Positions 43,790 to 53,222 of a stretch of DNA of 64,000 nt are shown here, in pieces. Numbering within the stretch: the first letter of the stretch is position 1; every line of letters begins with the position of its first letter. The stretch is taken from the NCBI GenBank assembly GCA_027604705.1, contig JADHYV010000016.1, positions 310,001 to 374,000 of the forward strand, written 5' to 3'. This DNA comes from Allomyces arbusculus (Eukaryota > Blastocladiomycota > Blastocladiomycetes > Blastocladiales > Blastocladiaceae). The position numbers and the translations under genes are program-made. The notes beneath the pieces are model-generated. The model had not been told where the DNA came from and made no database searches. It was given only the letters and a program-made list of their open reading frames with translations.

Positions 43790-44669
43790 GGTGTGTTCTG
43801 GGGCCGTGCCACAGGCCGGCAATCGTAATGTTGCAAGGCGTTGCAAGGGCTACGTGGAGGAACGACGGACAAGTTGAGTGAGGGCTCATAGTTATGGCAC
43901 GCAAAGTTTCCAGCGTCATCAGTATCCGCACGGAGTGGTGGTAGAAGTACGGACACGTGGCTAGACCGCGAAATGCTCAAGACGCCGTCAGCGCTGACGG
44001 GGATCAATCGGGCGGCAGCGGTCGTTGCGATCACCACGCGACAGATCGCGGATTCTTTGCGTGAAAAGCGTGTAGCGGCAGACAAGTATTGATAGAGACC
44101 TCGCCCGCTCGCTGTTGCAGACTGTTGTAGGCACCCAGCGAGAGAGGAGAAGAGTCCAGTGGAGCTGGGTTGGTCGTCGTCGGCACCTGCACCGTCGTTC
44201 GTGAGATCAGTTCGCGTTGCACTTGATCTGCGCGCACACCGCTTGCGTAGAAGTCTCTGCGGATCGATTCCGTACTTCGTCGTGCGCCTGGCATGGATGA
44301 GCTCCGCCGGCAACCGGCAACTACGAACGCGCTGATCTCGTCTGCGGCAACGTGCCACAACCGCATAATTCTCGTGGCACCGCAGACGAGCCGCGCCTTC
44401 GTGTCATGCATCTGGACCCAAGGACCTCGGAATTCACAACACCGTGACACCACTGACGTCGACTTGACGGTGCCAGCTACTCACGCGAAGTGTGGGACTG
44501 GTCTCCCCCACGACAATGCCTTGCCCATCCCCACTCCGCCGCCAATACTTTTTACTCTGGGAAGATGCTTCTGAGCGCAAGAAAATCCAGTATCGGTGAA
44601 TAAAAATATTGTTGGTATGTTGCAGCGAAAGCATCAGCAAAAACATCATATCGCTCTCAACCTGATGCA
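43790..44669. other. Spacer between array copies 3 and 4
   Basis: About 0.9 kb with the copy 3 promoter and the copy 4 3' region. It is AT-richer at 44550-44660. No supported gene. Confidence 0.4.
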
Positions 44670-46480
44670 TCAACTTGATTCCACACGACTCCGCCACATG
44701 AGCGGCGTATCCTCGCGTCTCTCTTGAGCCCGTTCCTGGTTGGCATTGTTGCCGGGCACATTCTCCACCTCGTCCTGTGCCATCAGAAGCTGAAACTCAG
44801 ACGTGGTCAGCCGCACCTCTGGTCGGGCCAAAGGTACCGACTGGCGATGCGCATCAGCGCGATCGCCTGCTCGCTGCAAAAGCGGTGTGCGGTCGTAGGC
44901 GACTGCTGCTGCAACCACCTCACCGATCCACACGCCGGACGCGGCCCTGCTCGCCAGCGGCACATCGGCAGGGTCAAAATACTCGCGCAGCGGATGAGAG
45001 TTGGACCTCGTCGGGGTCGCCACCGTGGCTGGCGCCATGGCGGCCGGCGTCAGCGACTGCGCGGTCGACACTGTTTCTCCGACATGTGCCGCATCCTGCG
45101 CTGGTGGGGCGACCGCCTTCTCGTCTGGCCCTGGTGTGGATCCCATGAGTTTTGCGACCGCCGCGGCGGCCTCGGATGCCGACAAATCAATGCGCAACTG
45201 CAGCAGTGCTGCTCCACCAGAGCGCGGCGACACGGCGTTTGGCTCTGGTGCGGTTCCGAGTTTCGGCGTCCTGGCTCCGGATTGCCACGCGACCGCGTTT
45301 GTCAACGACCACTGCGCTGAGCTATCGGACGGGCCATTGCCGATTCTGTCCTCGAAGTTGCCGCCGCCACCCGTCGTGGACGCAGATGAAGACCCGGCGC
45401 GGCCAGGACGAAGGCGATCGAGCGCAAGAGTCGACGCGCATATCATGCCCAGGTTTTGAAGCGAAAACTCCCAGAACCGGCCAAACACGTTGAGGATCCC
45501 GAGAACCGATGCGAGCGTCTGAGCAAGGTGCACAGATGAAATGAGTGAACACTGAGCGGTGGAAAGGCTTGGCATTCAGTAATACAACGCACCACCAGGA
45601 GGACGACGAGCACCAGCTTGACGAGCAGCGTCAAGACGACTTTTTCGAGTCGGCGACTGTGCTCGTTGCACTGCATGCCCGGCCGCGCGTGCAGCTTGCG
45701 CATCTCCAACACGTGCCGCACCATGGGCCGCACGAGCACGAGTAAGATTATAAGGTACATGACGACGAGCGTGGCCTTCCCTGCCGTGTTCAGGGTGCGG
45801 TCGTGCTTGATCGAGCAAACCCCCGTCGGCAGCAACGCCCAATCCCGCGAGACCACGGCGGCCGACCCTGCAATCAACCCCATGGCGCCCGCGACGAGTA
45901 CAAACAGGACCGTGCGCTTGAAAGGGCGACGCCACGCCGGCACGAGCATCGTCGACTGTAGGATGAGCACGGCCGTGGAAGGAAGGACCATGAGCGCGTA
46001 GAGCGCGCTGGAAACGCTGCCGAGCCACTGGCAGTTCATGCCACGACCGAGAAACTGCACCAGGAAAATGGCTTGGTTTGCGACGTGCATGGTGGCGGCA
46101 AACATTTGCAATTTCGCGAGCCGAGTTTTCGCCCACCATGGACCAGCACCGGACCCGCTCCGCTTGCCGTTGCTTCGAGCCAACGGATGGGTGGAGACAG
46201 CGACCGTGGTCGCGGGAGTGCCTGCGACGTCGCCGTGATTGCGTGGGGTCGGGGTGGTCGCCTCCTTGTCGCGGGTGCGGATCTTGAGCACGCGGTGCAG
46301 GGCAAACGAGTTCCAGGTAAACAGGGCGACCGCGACGAGCAGGAAAGTAACGAGGCCCGTCAGCGTGACCACGTCGTAGTTCCAAGGTAGTGGTTGCGCA
46401 CTGGCGTAGTCCAGCTTGGTCGTGGCGAGCATCGCGTCGTCCATGCCCATCGGATCGTGGACGAGTCGGACCGGCGCCAT
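44670..46480 (-). CDS. Array copy 4: seven-TM receptor-like protein
   Basis: Two exons: 46480-45593 and 45518-44670; 578 aa, phase-0 intron of 74 bases. Start ATG at 46480 (MAPVRLVHDPMGMDD). Family motifs: LPWNYD, WWAKTRLAKLQM, GMNCQW (Cys) in ECL1, LPSTAVLILQSTMLVPAWRR, LLPTGVCSIKHDRTLN (Cys) in ECL2, LVVMYLIILLVLVRPMVRHV, and CNEHSRRLEKVV before TM6. The second exon opens TLASVLGILNVFGRF and reaches ICASTLALDRLRPGR. The tail has LRIDLSASEAAAAVAKLMG but a changed C terminus (EDTPLMWRSRVESS). ECL2 is shorter and lacks the SWD motif of copies 1 and 5 (VVSRDWALL), which could change ligand choice; that is inference. Confidence 0.8.
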
Positions 46481-47725
46481 TGTGCCGCAATGTGATCGAC
46501 TTCAGTGAGCTGACGTGGCCTGGCTCGTAGATCAGTCACTAGTGGCAAGTCTGGCGGAGCAGGGTCCGTTATGGCGCAGCACACGGTCGACAGGGTACGT
46601 CGTGCTTGGATCAACGTCGTCAACGGCCCCGTGCTATGGCGATGGATGTCGGCGCGGACGGGCTCGTGCCCAGTTCGTACGGTCGGGGCTGGCCAGGTTG
46701 GTGAGTTTGGCGGTGGGCGTTGGTTTACTTCAAGCACGTTTGGCGAGAGAGAGGGAGAGGACAACCGTTAGAGGAGACCATGTGCACACATGTCGGTCCG
46801 TGCCAAATCGTCCTGATCGGGTCCCGACGCAATTCTGTCGGCGTGGCCCGCTGGTGCGGTTGGCGAGTCGGACGATCGGCTCCGCGCATGCTCGTATTTA
46901 AATACAAAACCGAATCGTTGGACCGTGCCCTCTCCAGCCCTGACTGTTCGCTGTTGGTCGCGACTCGCGGTAATTTGTCGGTTGCGCCGAGCATCGGCTC
47001 GGCATCGCCTCGAGCGCGACGATGCGCAGTGAAATTGTGAACCGCTGTCGTGCTCGTGGCATGTGCCACACCGAAGTTTTCTGCGCCGCAAACGTCGGAA
47101 CGTGCTTGGCAGACCGGCCTAGACTATCTTCGTGCTTGTGTTCCTGTTTGAACGAAGGTCTACAGAGGTCTGCGGGGGTCCGGGGTTGTCGTTTAGCTGG
47201 GGTGATTTCGATCTGCTGTGCCTTAATCTCCCACCTGTGGGAACCGTGAATACGTGCCTCTTTCCAACGGTACCCTCCCTCGCCGAGCATGGCGTGGCCC
47301 ATCAATACAGTCTAAAGAGGCGCTCATGATTGAATGGGACCTGCCGCTGGGGGCCCATGGCGCTTGTTCTGTCGTTGGTACTGATGATGCTCTCCGCCAG
47401 CAATTATCTGCCGTTTTGATCATGGTTGATGCTTGCGCGAGGGCCAAGCACGCACCAGGTCTCTCAGTGCCCGTGGCCCCACGGCGCTACCACCCATCCT
47501 GGAAAAAAAATATAACCTACGTTATGCAAGTGTGAAATATATGCCACTGTCACGCTTGCAGCACAGATCAAAGCCAAGGGGACAAAATGATGGAGGTGAT
47601 ACGAATTGGACACGCCCAAAAGAATTGAGATCACATCCCGCCCGGGCAGCACAGCAGTCCCATTGTTGCTAGGATCGTCTACCAAAAAACGCCAGATATC
47701 GTCCACCTCATTAGCACCGCGCACG
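46481..47725. other. Spacer between array copies 4 and 5
   Basis: The longest spacer of the array, 1.25 kb. Both strands have only short frames without protein character. Nothing shows a seventh copy. Confidence 0.45.
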
Positions 47726-49565
47726 CTAGCTTTGCCGTGTTAGCGGCCGCCGCACGCGCTGCGCTTCGGCCATGTCCTCTTCTTCGTCGTCCATTCCGTC
47801 GTCGAACCCGCTCACTCCATCCGCGCCCGCCGTCGGGTGCCGATTATGCATCGCCGCTTCAACCGCAAACTCGGGTGCGGTTACCCACACATCGGTTCGC
47901 GCCAACGATGCCGCTAAAATGGGCTCGTGATGGAAACTCGGACGTGGCTGCAATGGCACATCATCACTTGCCTGGCGACTGCCTGTCGACCTGGGAGTCA
48001 CAGGACCAGCATCCCATTTACCCGACGTGGCCCAGCGGCCCAGAACAAGGCCATTGGCCGCACCGACGCGCTGGTGCGACACTTGACGGTCGTCCGTACC
48101 TTGTCCACCCGTTGCGGTCGCGGCTGTGTCGACCACCAACGACGACGCCGACTTTTCTGCAGACGGCAAGTGCGTCGTGCTGCTACTTGACGGCGCGGGC
48201 GCCTGCACCTTGTCGTGCGGATCTGCGCGCGCGCCCATGAGCTTAGCGACGGCCGCCGCCGCCTCGGACGCGGTCAAGTCGATGCGCAGGTGAAGCGGGA
48301 CGGGCGACACGGCCTCGGTCGGTTCCAAGGGCACGGGTGGCAAGTCGTCGTCGAGTTCCCGCGCGGGGGAGCTTGTTGACGACCACGACCACCGCGAGTC
48401 TCCAACCCGTTCGCCGCCGTTCCCCGTCGCGGGCGCGGACGGGTCGTCCGAGGATCCGGCGCTCGCCGGGCGGAGCCGTTCGAGCGCGAGAGTCGACGCG
48501 TAGATGGTGGCGCAGTTTTCGAGAGAGAATTCGAGCGCAAAGAAACGGCCAAAGACCTTGAAGATGCCGAGAATGGACGCGGTAGTCTGGACAAGAGGCG
48601 AGGTTGAGTGTCCACAGTCTAGCGAATGGAAAGGGAAAAGGAAAGAAATGCGTGCGTACCACAAAGAGAATGACCAGCACAATTTTGAACAGCAGCATCA
48701 GAACGGCTGTCTCGAGCCGGCGGCTGTGCTCGTCGCGCTGCATGCCAGGTGTGTGCATCTTGCGCATCGCCAGCACATGCCGCACCATGGGCCGCACCAG
48801 AACAAACAAAATAATCAGGTACATGGCCACGAAAACGGCTTTCCCGGCCACATTTAGCGTGCGGTCATACTCCATCACGCAGATACCCGTCGCGGCCTGT
48901 TGGTCGAAATTCCAGGACAGCAGGGCCGCCGACCCCATGATTAATCCCATGGCCACGGCGACGAGAATAAACAAGGCCGTACGCTTGAACATGCGCCGGT
49001 AGGCCGGTACGAGCATTGTCGACTGCAAAATGAGCACGGCGCTGGCTGGCACGACGAGCAGCGTGTAGAGAATGGCCGAGAAGACCACGACGGCGACACA
49101 GTCCAAATGGCGACCCGCGTGCTGCACGAGGAACATGATCTGGTTCGCGACGTGCATCGTGGCCGCAAACAGTTGAAGTTTTGCGAGCCGAGACTTGTTC
49201 CACCACGTCTCGCGGCGGTGATGGGATTTGCGATCCGTCAAGCGAGTCGTGGCCGTCCCTGGCGTCTGCACAGGCACAGCGGGGCGCGTTGTCGCCGACT
49301 GCTTGTCGTTGCTGCGAATCGCGAGCGTGCGATGCAGCGTGTACGTGTTCCATGCCAATTGCGCGATCGCGACGAGCAAGAAGAAAATGAGGCCGCCGAG
49401 CACGGCTAAGTCGTAATTCCATGGCAGCGTGCTCCCAGTCTCGTCGGTCGCGGCGGTGACTGCTTCCGCGTGCGGATAACGAAGGCTCGCATGCTTGCCA
49501 TCGTTGGCGGCAACAGTGGGAGTCGTGCTTGTGCTTGGAAGCGTCGTGATCAAGGCTGGGGGCAT
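47726..49565 (-). CDS. Array copy 5: seven-TM receptor-like protein, divergent first extracellular loop
   Basis: Two exons: 49565-48660 and 48586-47726; 588 aa, phase-0 intron of 73 bases. Start ATG at 49565 (MPPALITTLPSTSTT). Family motifs: LPWNYD, WWNKSRLAKLQL, ECL1 HLDCVAVV (Cys kept, the usual Asn and Trp lost), VPASAVLILQSTMLVPAYRR, ATGICVMEYDRTLN (Cys) in ECL2, LVRPMVRHVLAMRKM and DEHSRRLETAV. The second exon begins TTASILGIFKVFGRF and reaches IYASTLALERLRPA. The tail is Ser/Pro/Asp-rich, contains LRIDLTASEAAAAVAKLMG and the acidic run DDEEEDMAEAQ, and ends RVRRPLTRQS. A lysine in TM7 (IFKVF) is not shared by other copies except a shifted one in copy 2, so a retinal-type role is unlikely. 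Confidence 0.8.
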
Positions 49566-50499
49566 CGCGTCACGGTGACGGGGCAGGCCGTGGCGAGGGC
49601 AGGGCTCGTTGTCGCCGCGCGCGAGGGGGAGAGAGAGGTATTTGAAGCGGTGGCGCTGACGCTTTCGTCCGCCGCGCGCTCCCCTTGTTCTCCGATGTCG
49701 TTTTTGGGCAGCCTGCATCGGGTTCGCGCGTCACGATCTCTACCGCTTGCATGAGCAGAATGAACCTCGCCACCTCGATGTCTTGCCTGGGCCACGGTTG
49801 AACCCTCGCTGACGCTGCGCCCAACAAGACCGTGCTCTTGGATCGAACCCACGTGGCAATGGAGCGGCCCTAGGACCTGAGATATCAGCCTGGTAATGCC
49901 CGATTACCGTTCGGTGGCCACCCGATGGCGGCGCACTCAATATACCGCTGACGGCACCGTTCCCGTGCTTGTCATCGAACCGTGCTGAAATCTCGCGATG
50001 AGCAGGGCCGGCTGCTGTGGTCATCTCGCGGCCCGCTCTCCATCGACAGAACATAGAATGCACGCTCACTGGGCCGCGTTCTTGCGGGTAAACAGCGCTG
50101 ATTACGGCGTCCACGGCGTTCCCTATGCTGAACGCGTTGAGCAAGGGTCCGAATCGACTGCAAGCAGCCGGGGCCACAGAGATGACGTGTGGTAAGTCAA
50201 GATTACGATATAATTTGCACTCCTAAACCATCGCCGGCGATGCGTGAGAAATAATAAACAGAAGACAAAAAACAACACGGCTGCGTCGCTGCCTTGTATA
50301 AACCGGCAGTCAAAAAAGTGGGGATGGGAAGACAGATCGAAAGGCACGGCCACGATTCACGAACAAGTCAACAACAAAAACGCAAAGGGATCCTGCCATC
50401 TATGCACCAGCACGGAACGGTGCGACACTGACGCGGTATCGGCGCTGCTAAATCGTGTCCACCAGAAATCGCTGGCCCGACGGGACTCGGCGACGCAGG
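49566..50499. other. Spacer between array copies 5 and 6
   Basis: About 0.9 kb, with A-rich sequence at 50240-50280 and no supported gene. It should contain the copy 5 promoter and the copy 6 3' region. Confidence 0.4.
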
Positions 50500-52281
50500 C
50501 TAAGTCATGCGAGCAAGCGGCTGCCGCTCGCGTCGCGTCTCCTCGTCGTCCAACTCGTCAAACACGTCCACCTCGTCGTGCGTCATTGTCCGCCGCAAAT
50601 GCGTGTCCGTCTCCACGGCAAACTCGGGTGCTGTCGCGCGGCCGTCCCGCCGCAGTGTCGAGGACGCGTCATGGAGCGAAAACGAGTCGTGGTGACTCGC
50701 GTGATCGCGCAACGTCACGTCCTTTTCGCTGTCGTCGTACTGGTAGCGGGTGGACAGCGCGTGACCACCCGACACGGTCACGGCCGCCGTGCCCGACGAC
50801 GACGAGACGGTCATTGCCGTGCCCGACGGTATGCGCCGGATGCTGTGCAGCGGCGTGATCAGCAGTGGCGCGAGCACAGCTGGTCGAGCCTTTTCGTCGG
50901 GTGCCGGCGAGGTCGCCAAGAGCTTGGCCACGGCTGCTGCAGGATCGGACGCCGGCAGGCTAATGCGCCCGGGTGTAAACGCGGCTGGTCCACTTGCGCG
51001 CGCCGGTGAGAGCGGGCGCAGTTCCGATTCGTCGCTCAACTGCACCTGCGTGCTAGACGTAGACCACGGTACCCACGTCGTGCTCGAGTCGCCGGTTGTG
51101 ACCACGCGCGTGCCGTCGTCGCCGTCGTCGCCCGTGATGGAGGCCGAGTCGTCGGTTGATCCAGTGGGGACTGACCGGAGCCGCCGATCGAGCGCGAGCG
51201 TCGACGCGTAAACCGTGGCCACGTTTTGCAGCGAAAATTCCAGGACCGTAAACCGGCCCGTCGCATCGAGGATGCCGAGAATCGACCCGAGTGTCTGGTG
51301 ACGAGGAGCGAGAACCGAGGTGAGAAACGGAAATTGTGCGGCGCGGTATGGCACAAAGTGGTGGAGAAGTTGAAGTAAACTTACCACAATCGAAATGACC
51401 AGCACGAGCTTGATGAGGAGCGACAGGACCACGGCCTCGAGACGGCGGCTGTGCTCACTGCGCGGCATCCCTGGCGCGTGCAGCCTGCGCATCTCCAGCA
51501 CGTGGCGCACCATGGGCCGCACCAGGACGAGGAGAATAATCAGGTACATAACGACAAAGACTGCTTTTCCGACGACGTTCAGCGTGCGGTTGTATTGGAT
51601 CGAGCAAACGCCGAGAGTCGACAGCAGGGCGCGATCGTAGGACATCAGCGCCGTTGATCCAGATATGAGCCCCATGGCAACCGCGACGAGCACAAACAAC
51701 AACGAGCGTTTGAAAATGCGGCGCCAGGCCGGCACGAGCATGGTCGATCGCAAAATCAGGACCGCGCTTGACGGCACGACCATGAGCGCGTAGAGCACGA
51801 TCGACATGGCACCGACCCACGCACAATTCATGTGCCGGCCGAGATGCTGAACGAGAAAGGAGATCTGGTTCGCCACGTGCATGATGGCGGAAAAGAGCTG
51901 CAGCTTCGCGAGCCTTGTCTTGGTCCACCAATGTCGTGCGCCCGGTGCACGATTTTTCACCGCTGCTCGCCGCGTCGCTGCAGTCGTTGCGGTTGCAGCC
52001 GTGGCGGGCGTGCCGACGGCACGCGACAATTCGTGGTGGTGGTTGGCGAGCATGCGGTGCAGCGTGTAGGCATTCCATCCGAGTAGGCCAATCGCAACGA
52101 GCAAGAAGAAGACAAGGCCGACGAAAATCGGGAGATCATAGTCCCATGGAACTGTCGGCTGGCCGTTGGTATTGTTGGCAGCGGCGAGGACCACCTCCTT
52201 GAACGGATCGAATGGTTCGGCGCGCGGCGAGTCGCCAAACTGGTGATGATGAGTCGTCTCGAGCAATAGAATCGGTGCCAT
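50500..52281 (-). CDS. Array copy 6: seven-TM receptor-like protein with in-frame open intron
   Basis: Two exons: 52281-51385 and 51294-50500; 563 aa. Start ATG at 52281 (MAPILLLETTHHHQ). The 90-base intron has a strong GTAAGT donor; its length is a multiple of three and it has no stop, so retention would add 30 residues between TM6 and TM7. Family motifs: VPWDYD, WWTKTRLAKLQL, HMNCAW (Cys), VPSSAVLILRSTMLVPAWRR, LGVCSIQYNRTLN (Cys), LVRPMVRHVLEMRRL and SEHSRRLEAVV. The second exon opens TLGSILGILDATGRF and reaches VYASTLALDRRLR. The tail helix is degenerate (ISLPASDPAAAVAKLLA) and the end is RRERQPLARMT. It is the outermost copy and diverges from the kinase gene at 53223. Confidence 0.8.
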   Translation of the reverse strand: MAPILLLETTHHHQFGDSPRAEPFDPFKEVVLAAANNTNGQPTVPWDYDLPIFVGLVFFLLVAIGLLGWNAYTLHRMLANHHHELSRAVGTPATAATATTAATRRAAVKNRAPGARHWWTKTRLAKLQLFSAIMHVANQISFLVQHLGRHMNCAWVGAMSIVLYALMVVPSSAVLILRSTMLVPAWRRIFKRSLLFVLVAVAMGLISGSTALMSYDRALLSTLGVCSIQYNRTLNVVGKAVFVVMYLIILLVLVRPMVRHVLEMRRLHAPGMPRSEHSRRLEAVVLSLLIKLVLVISIVVSLLQLLHHFVPYRAAQFPFLTSVLAPRHQTLGSILGILDATGRFTVLEFSLQNVATVYASTLALDRRLRSVPTGSTDDSASITGDDGDDGTRVVTTGDSSTTWVPWSTSSTQVQLSDESELRPLSPARASGPAAFTPGRISLPASDPAAAVAKLLATSPAPDEKARPAVLAPLLITPLHSIRRIPSGTAMTVSSSSGTAAVTVSGGHALSTRYQYDDSEKDVTLRDHASHHDSFSLHDASSTLRRDGRATAPEFAVETDTHLRRTMTHDEVDVFDELDDEETRRERQPLARMT

Positions 52282-53222
52282 GGTCGTGGGCTCGTGCGGC
52301 AGGGATGACGTCAGGTCGCGGATCAGCGTGCAGGGATAGGCGCGGCGATGACGGGGCGGCACTGGTGGTTCACGGATGCAGGTCGAGCGTCGTGTGCAGG
52401 TCACTTCGTCGGGTGGACAGATCCACCACGGCAGTCGTTGGCAGGGCAAGGCACACGAGAGAGCGTTTGCTTTCACTTGGCAGGGAGAAGAGGGCGTCAA
52501 GGACATTTATCGGCAGGGTCGTTGGTGTGCAGAGCTCGGACCAACCTCAGCGAGCCTTGTCGGTGCTCACGTTTGGATCGGCTTGCGGTTACCGATCGCG
52601 CGGTCTGCATGGTCGTTGCCGTCGTTGTGATCCGTCCGCCGTCGTCGCAGGAGTGGAAGTGACCAGAGCGGCCAGCGCGCGCGCTGCGAGCTCGCCCACG
52701 TGTGCCTTCTGTCGATTGGCATCGGGCGGCACGGGTTGAAGCGGGAGCGATGTGTCTGCGGCAGTGGCCTTCGTGCAGGCGTGACTGCGCCGCAGGGCCT
52801 TCGCCTGCATGGGCAGGGATGGTCCTGCCGCGGCCCGCTCATCGAGTAACGCAGAACGAGCGCGGGACGCCTGCGGCGAGCTCCTGCCACGATCGATCCC
52901 GGCTTGTGGTGGCTCGTGCAGCGCCCACGTTGGAGACCCAGTGCGATGGCCTGCCATGGCTCTCCAGAAACACGTGCTTTTTGCAATGCCCCAGCAGACG
53001 CGATGGCTGTGAGCGGCAGGTGCCTGGGCGATCACCCACAGCCGTCCATCTACGCTCACAGGCCGACCGTCGACGACTTCGACTTCGACTCTGTGCCGAC
53101 GGTCCTTGCGACCAACCACGACGCCATCGCAGACGACGACTGTCCGCAACCGCGCTGCCAGAAACTGTACTTACTGCTCGCCGAACCGACTCTCGACGAC
53201 CTCCGCACACCGACAAGACTGT
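52282..53222. promoter_or_regulatory. Bidirectional 5' interval (array copy 6 / kinase)
   Basis: About 0.94 kb between diverging starts. The kinase frame is open for ~39 codons 5' of its ATG without protein-like features. No motif can be named with confidence. Confidence 0.4.

Noticed and set aside
46481-47725. Possible seventh, degenerate array copy in the longest spacer
   Set aside because: None of the family motifs (PWNYD, LAKLQ, RPMVRHV, ASTLAL) appears in any frame.
49840-49870. tRNA-like T-arm (GGGTTCGATCC on the minus strand)
   Set aside because: The flanking bases do not form the T stem or an acceptor stem; no other tRNA arms are nearby.
36187-52281. Idea that the array encodes microbial or animal-type opsins
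   Set aside because: No lysine is conserved in TM7 across the six copies (only copies 2 and 5 have one, at different positions), so retinal binding is not supported.
36187-52281. Transposon or retrocopy origin of the array
   Set aside because: All copies keep the same intron, and no terminal repeats, transposase or poly-A tails were seen around them.
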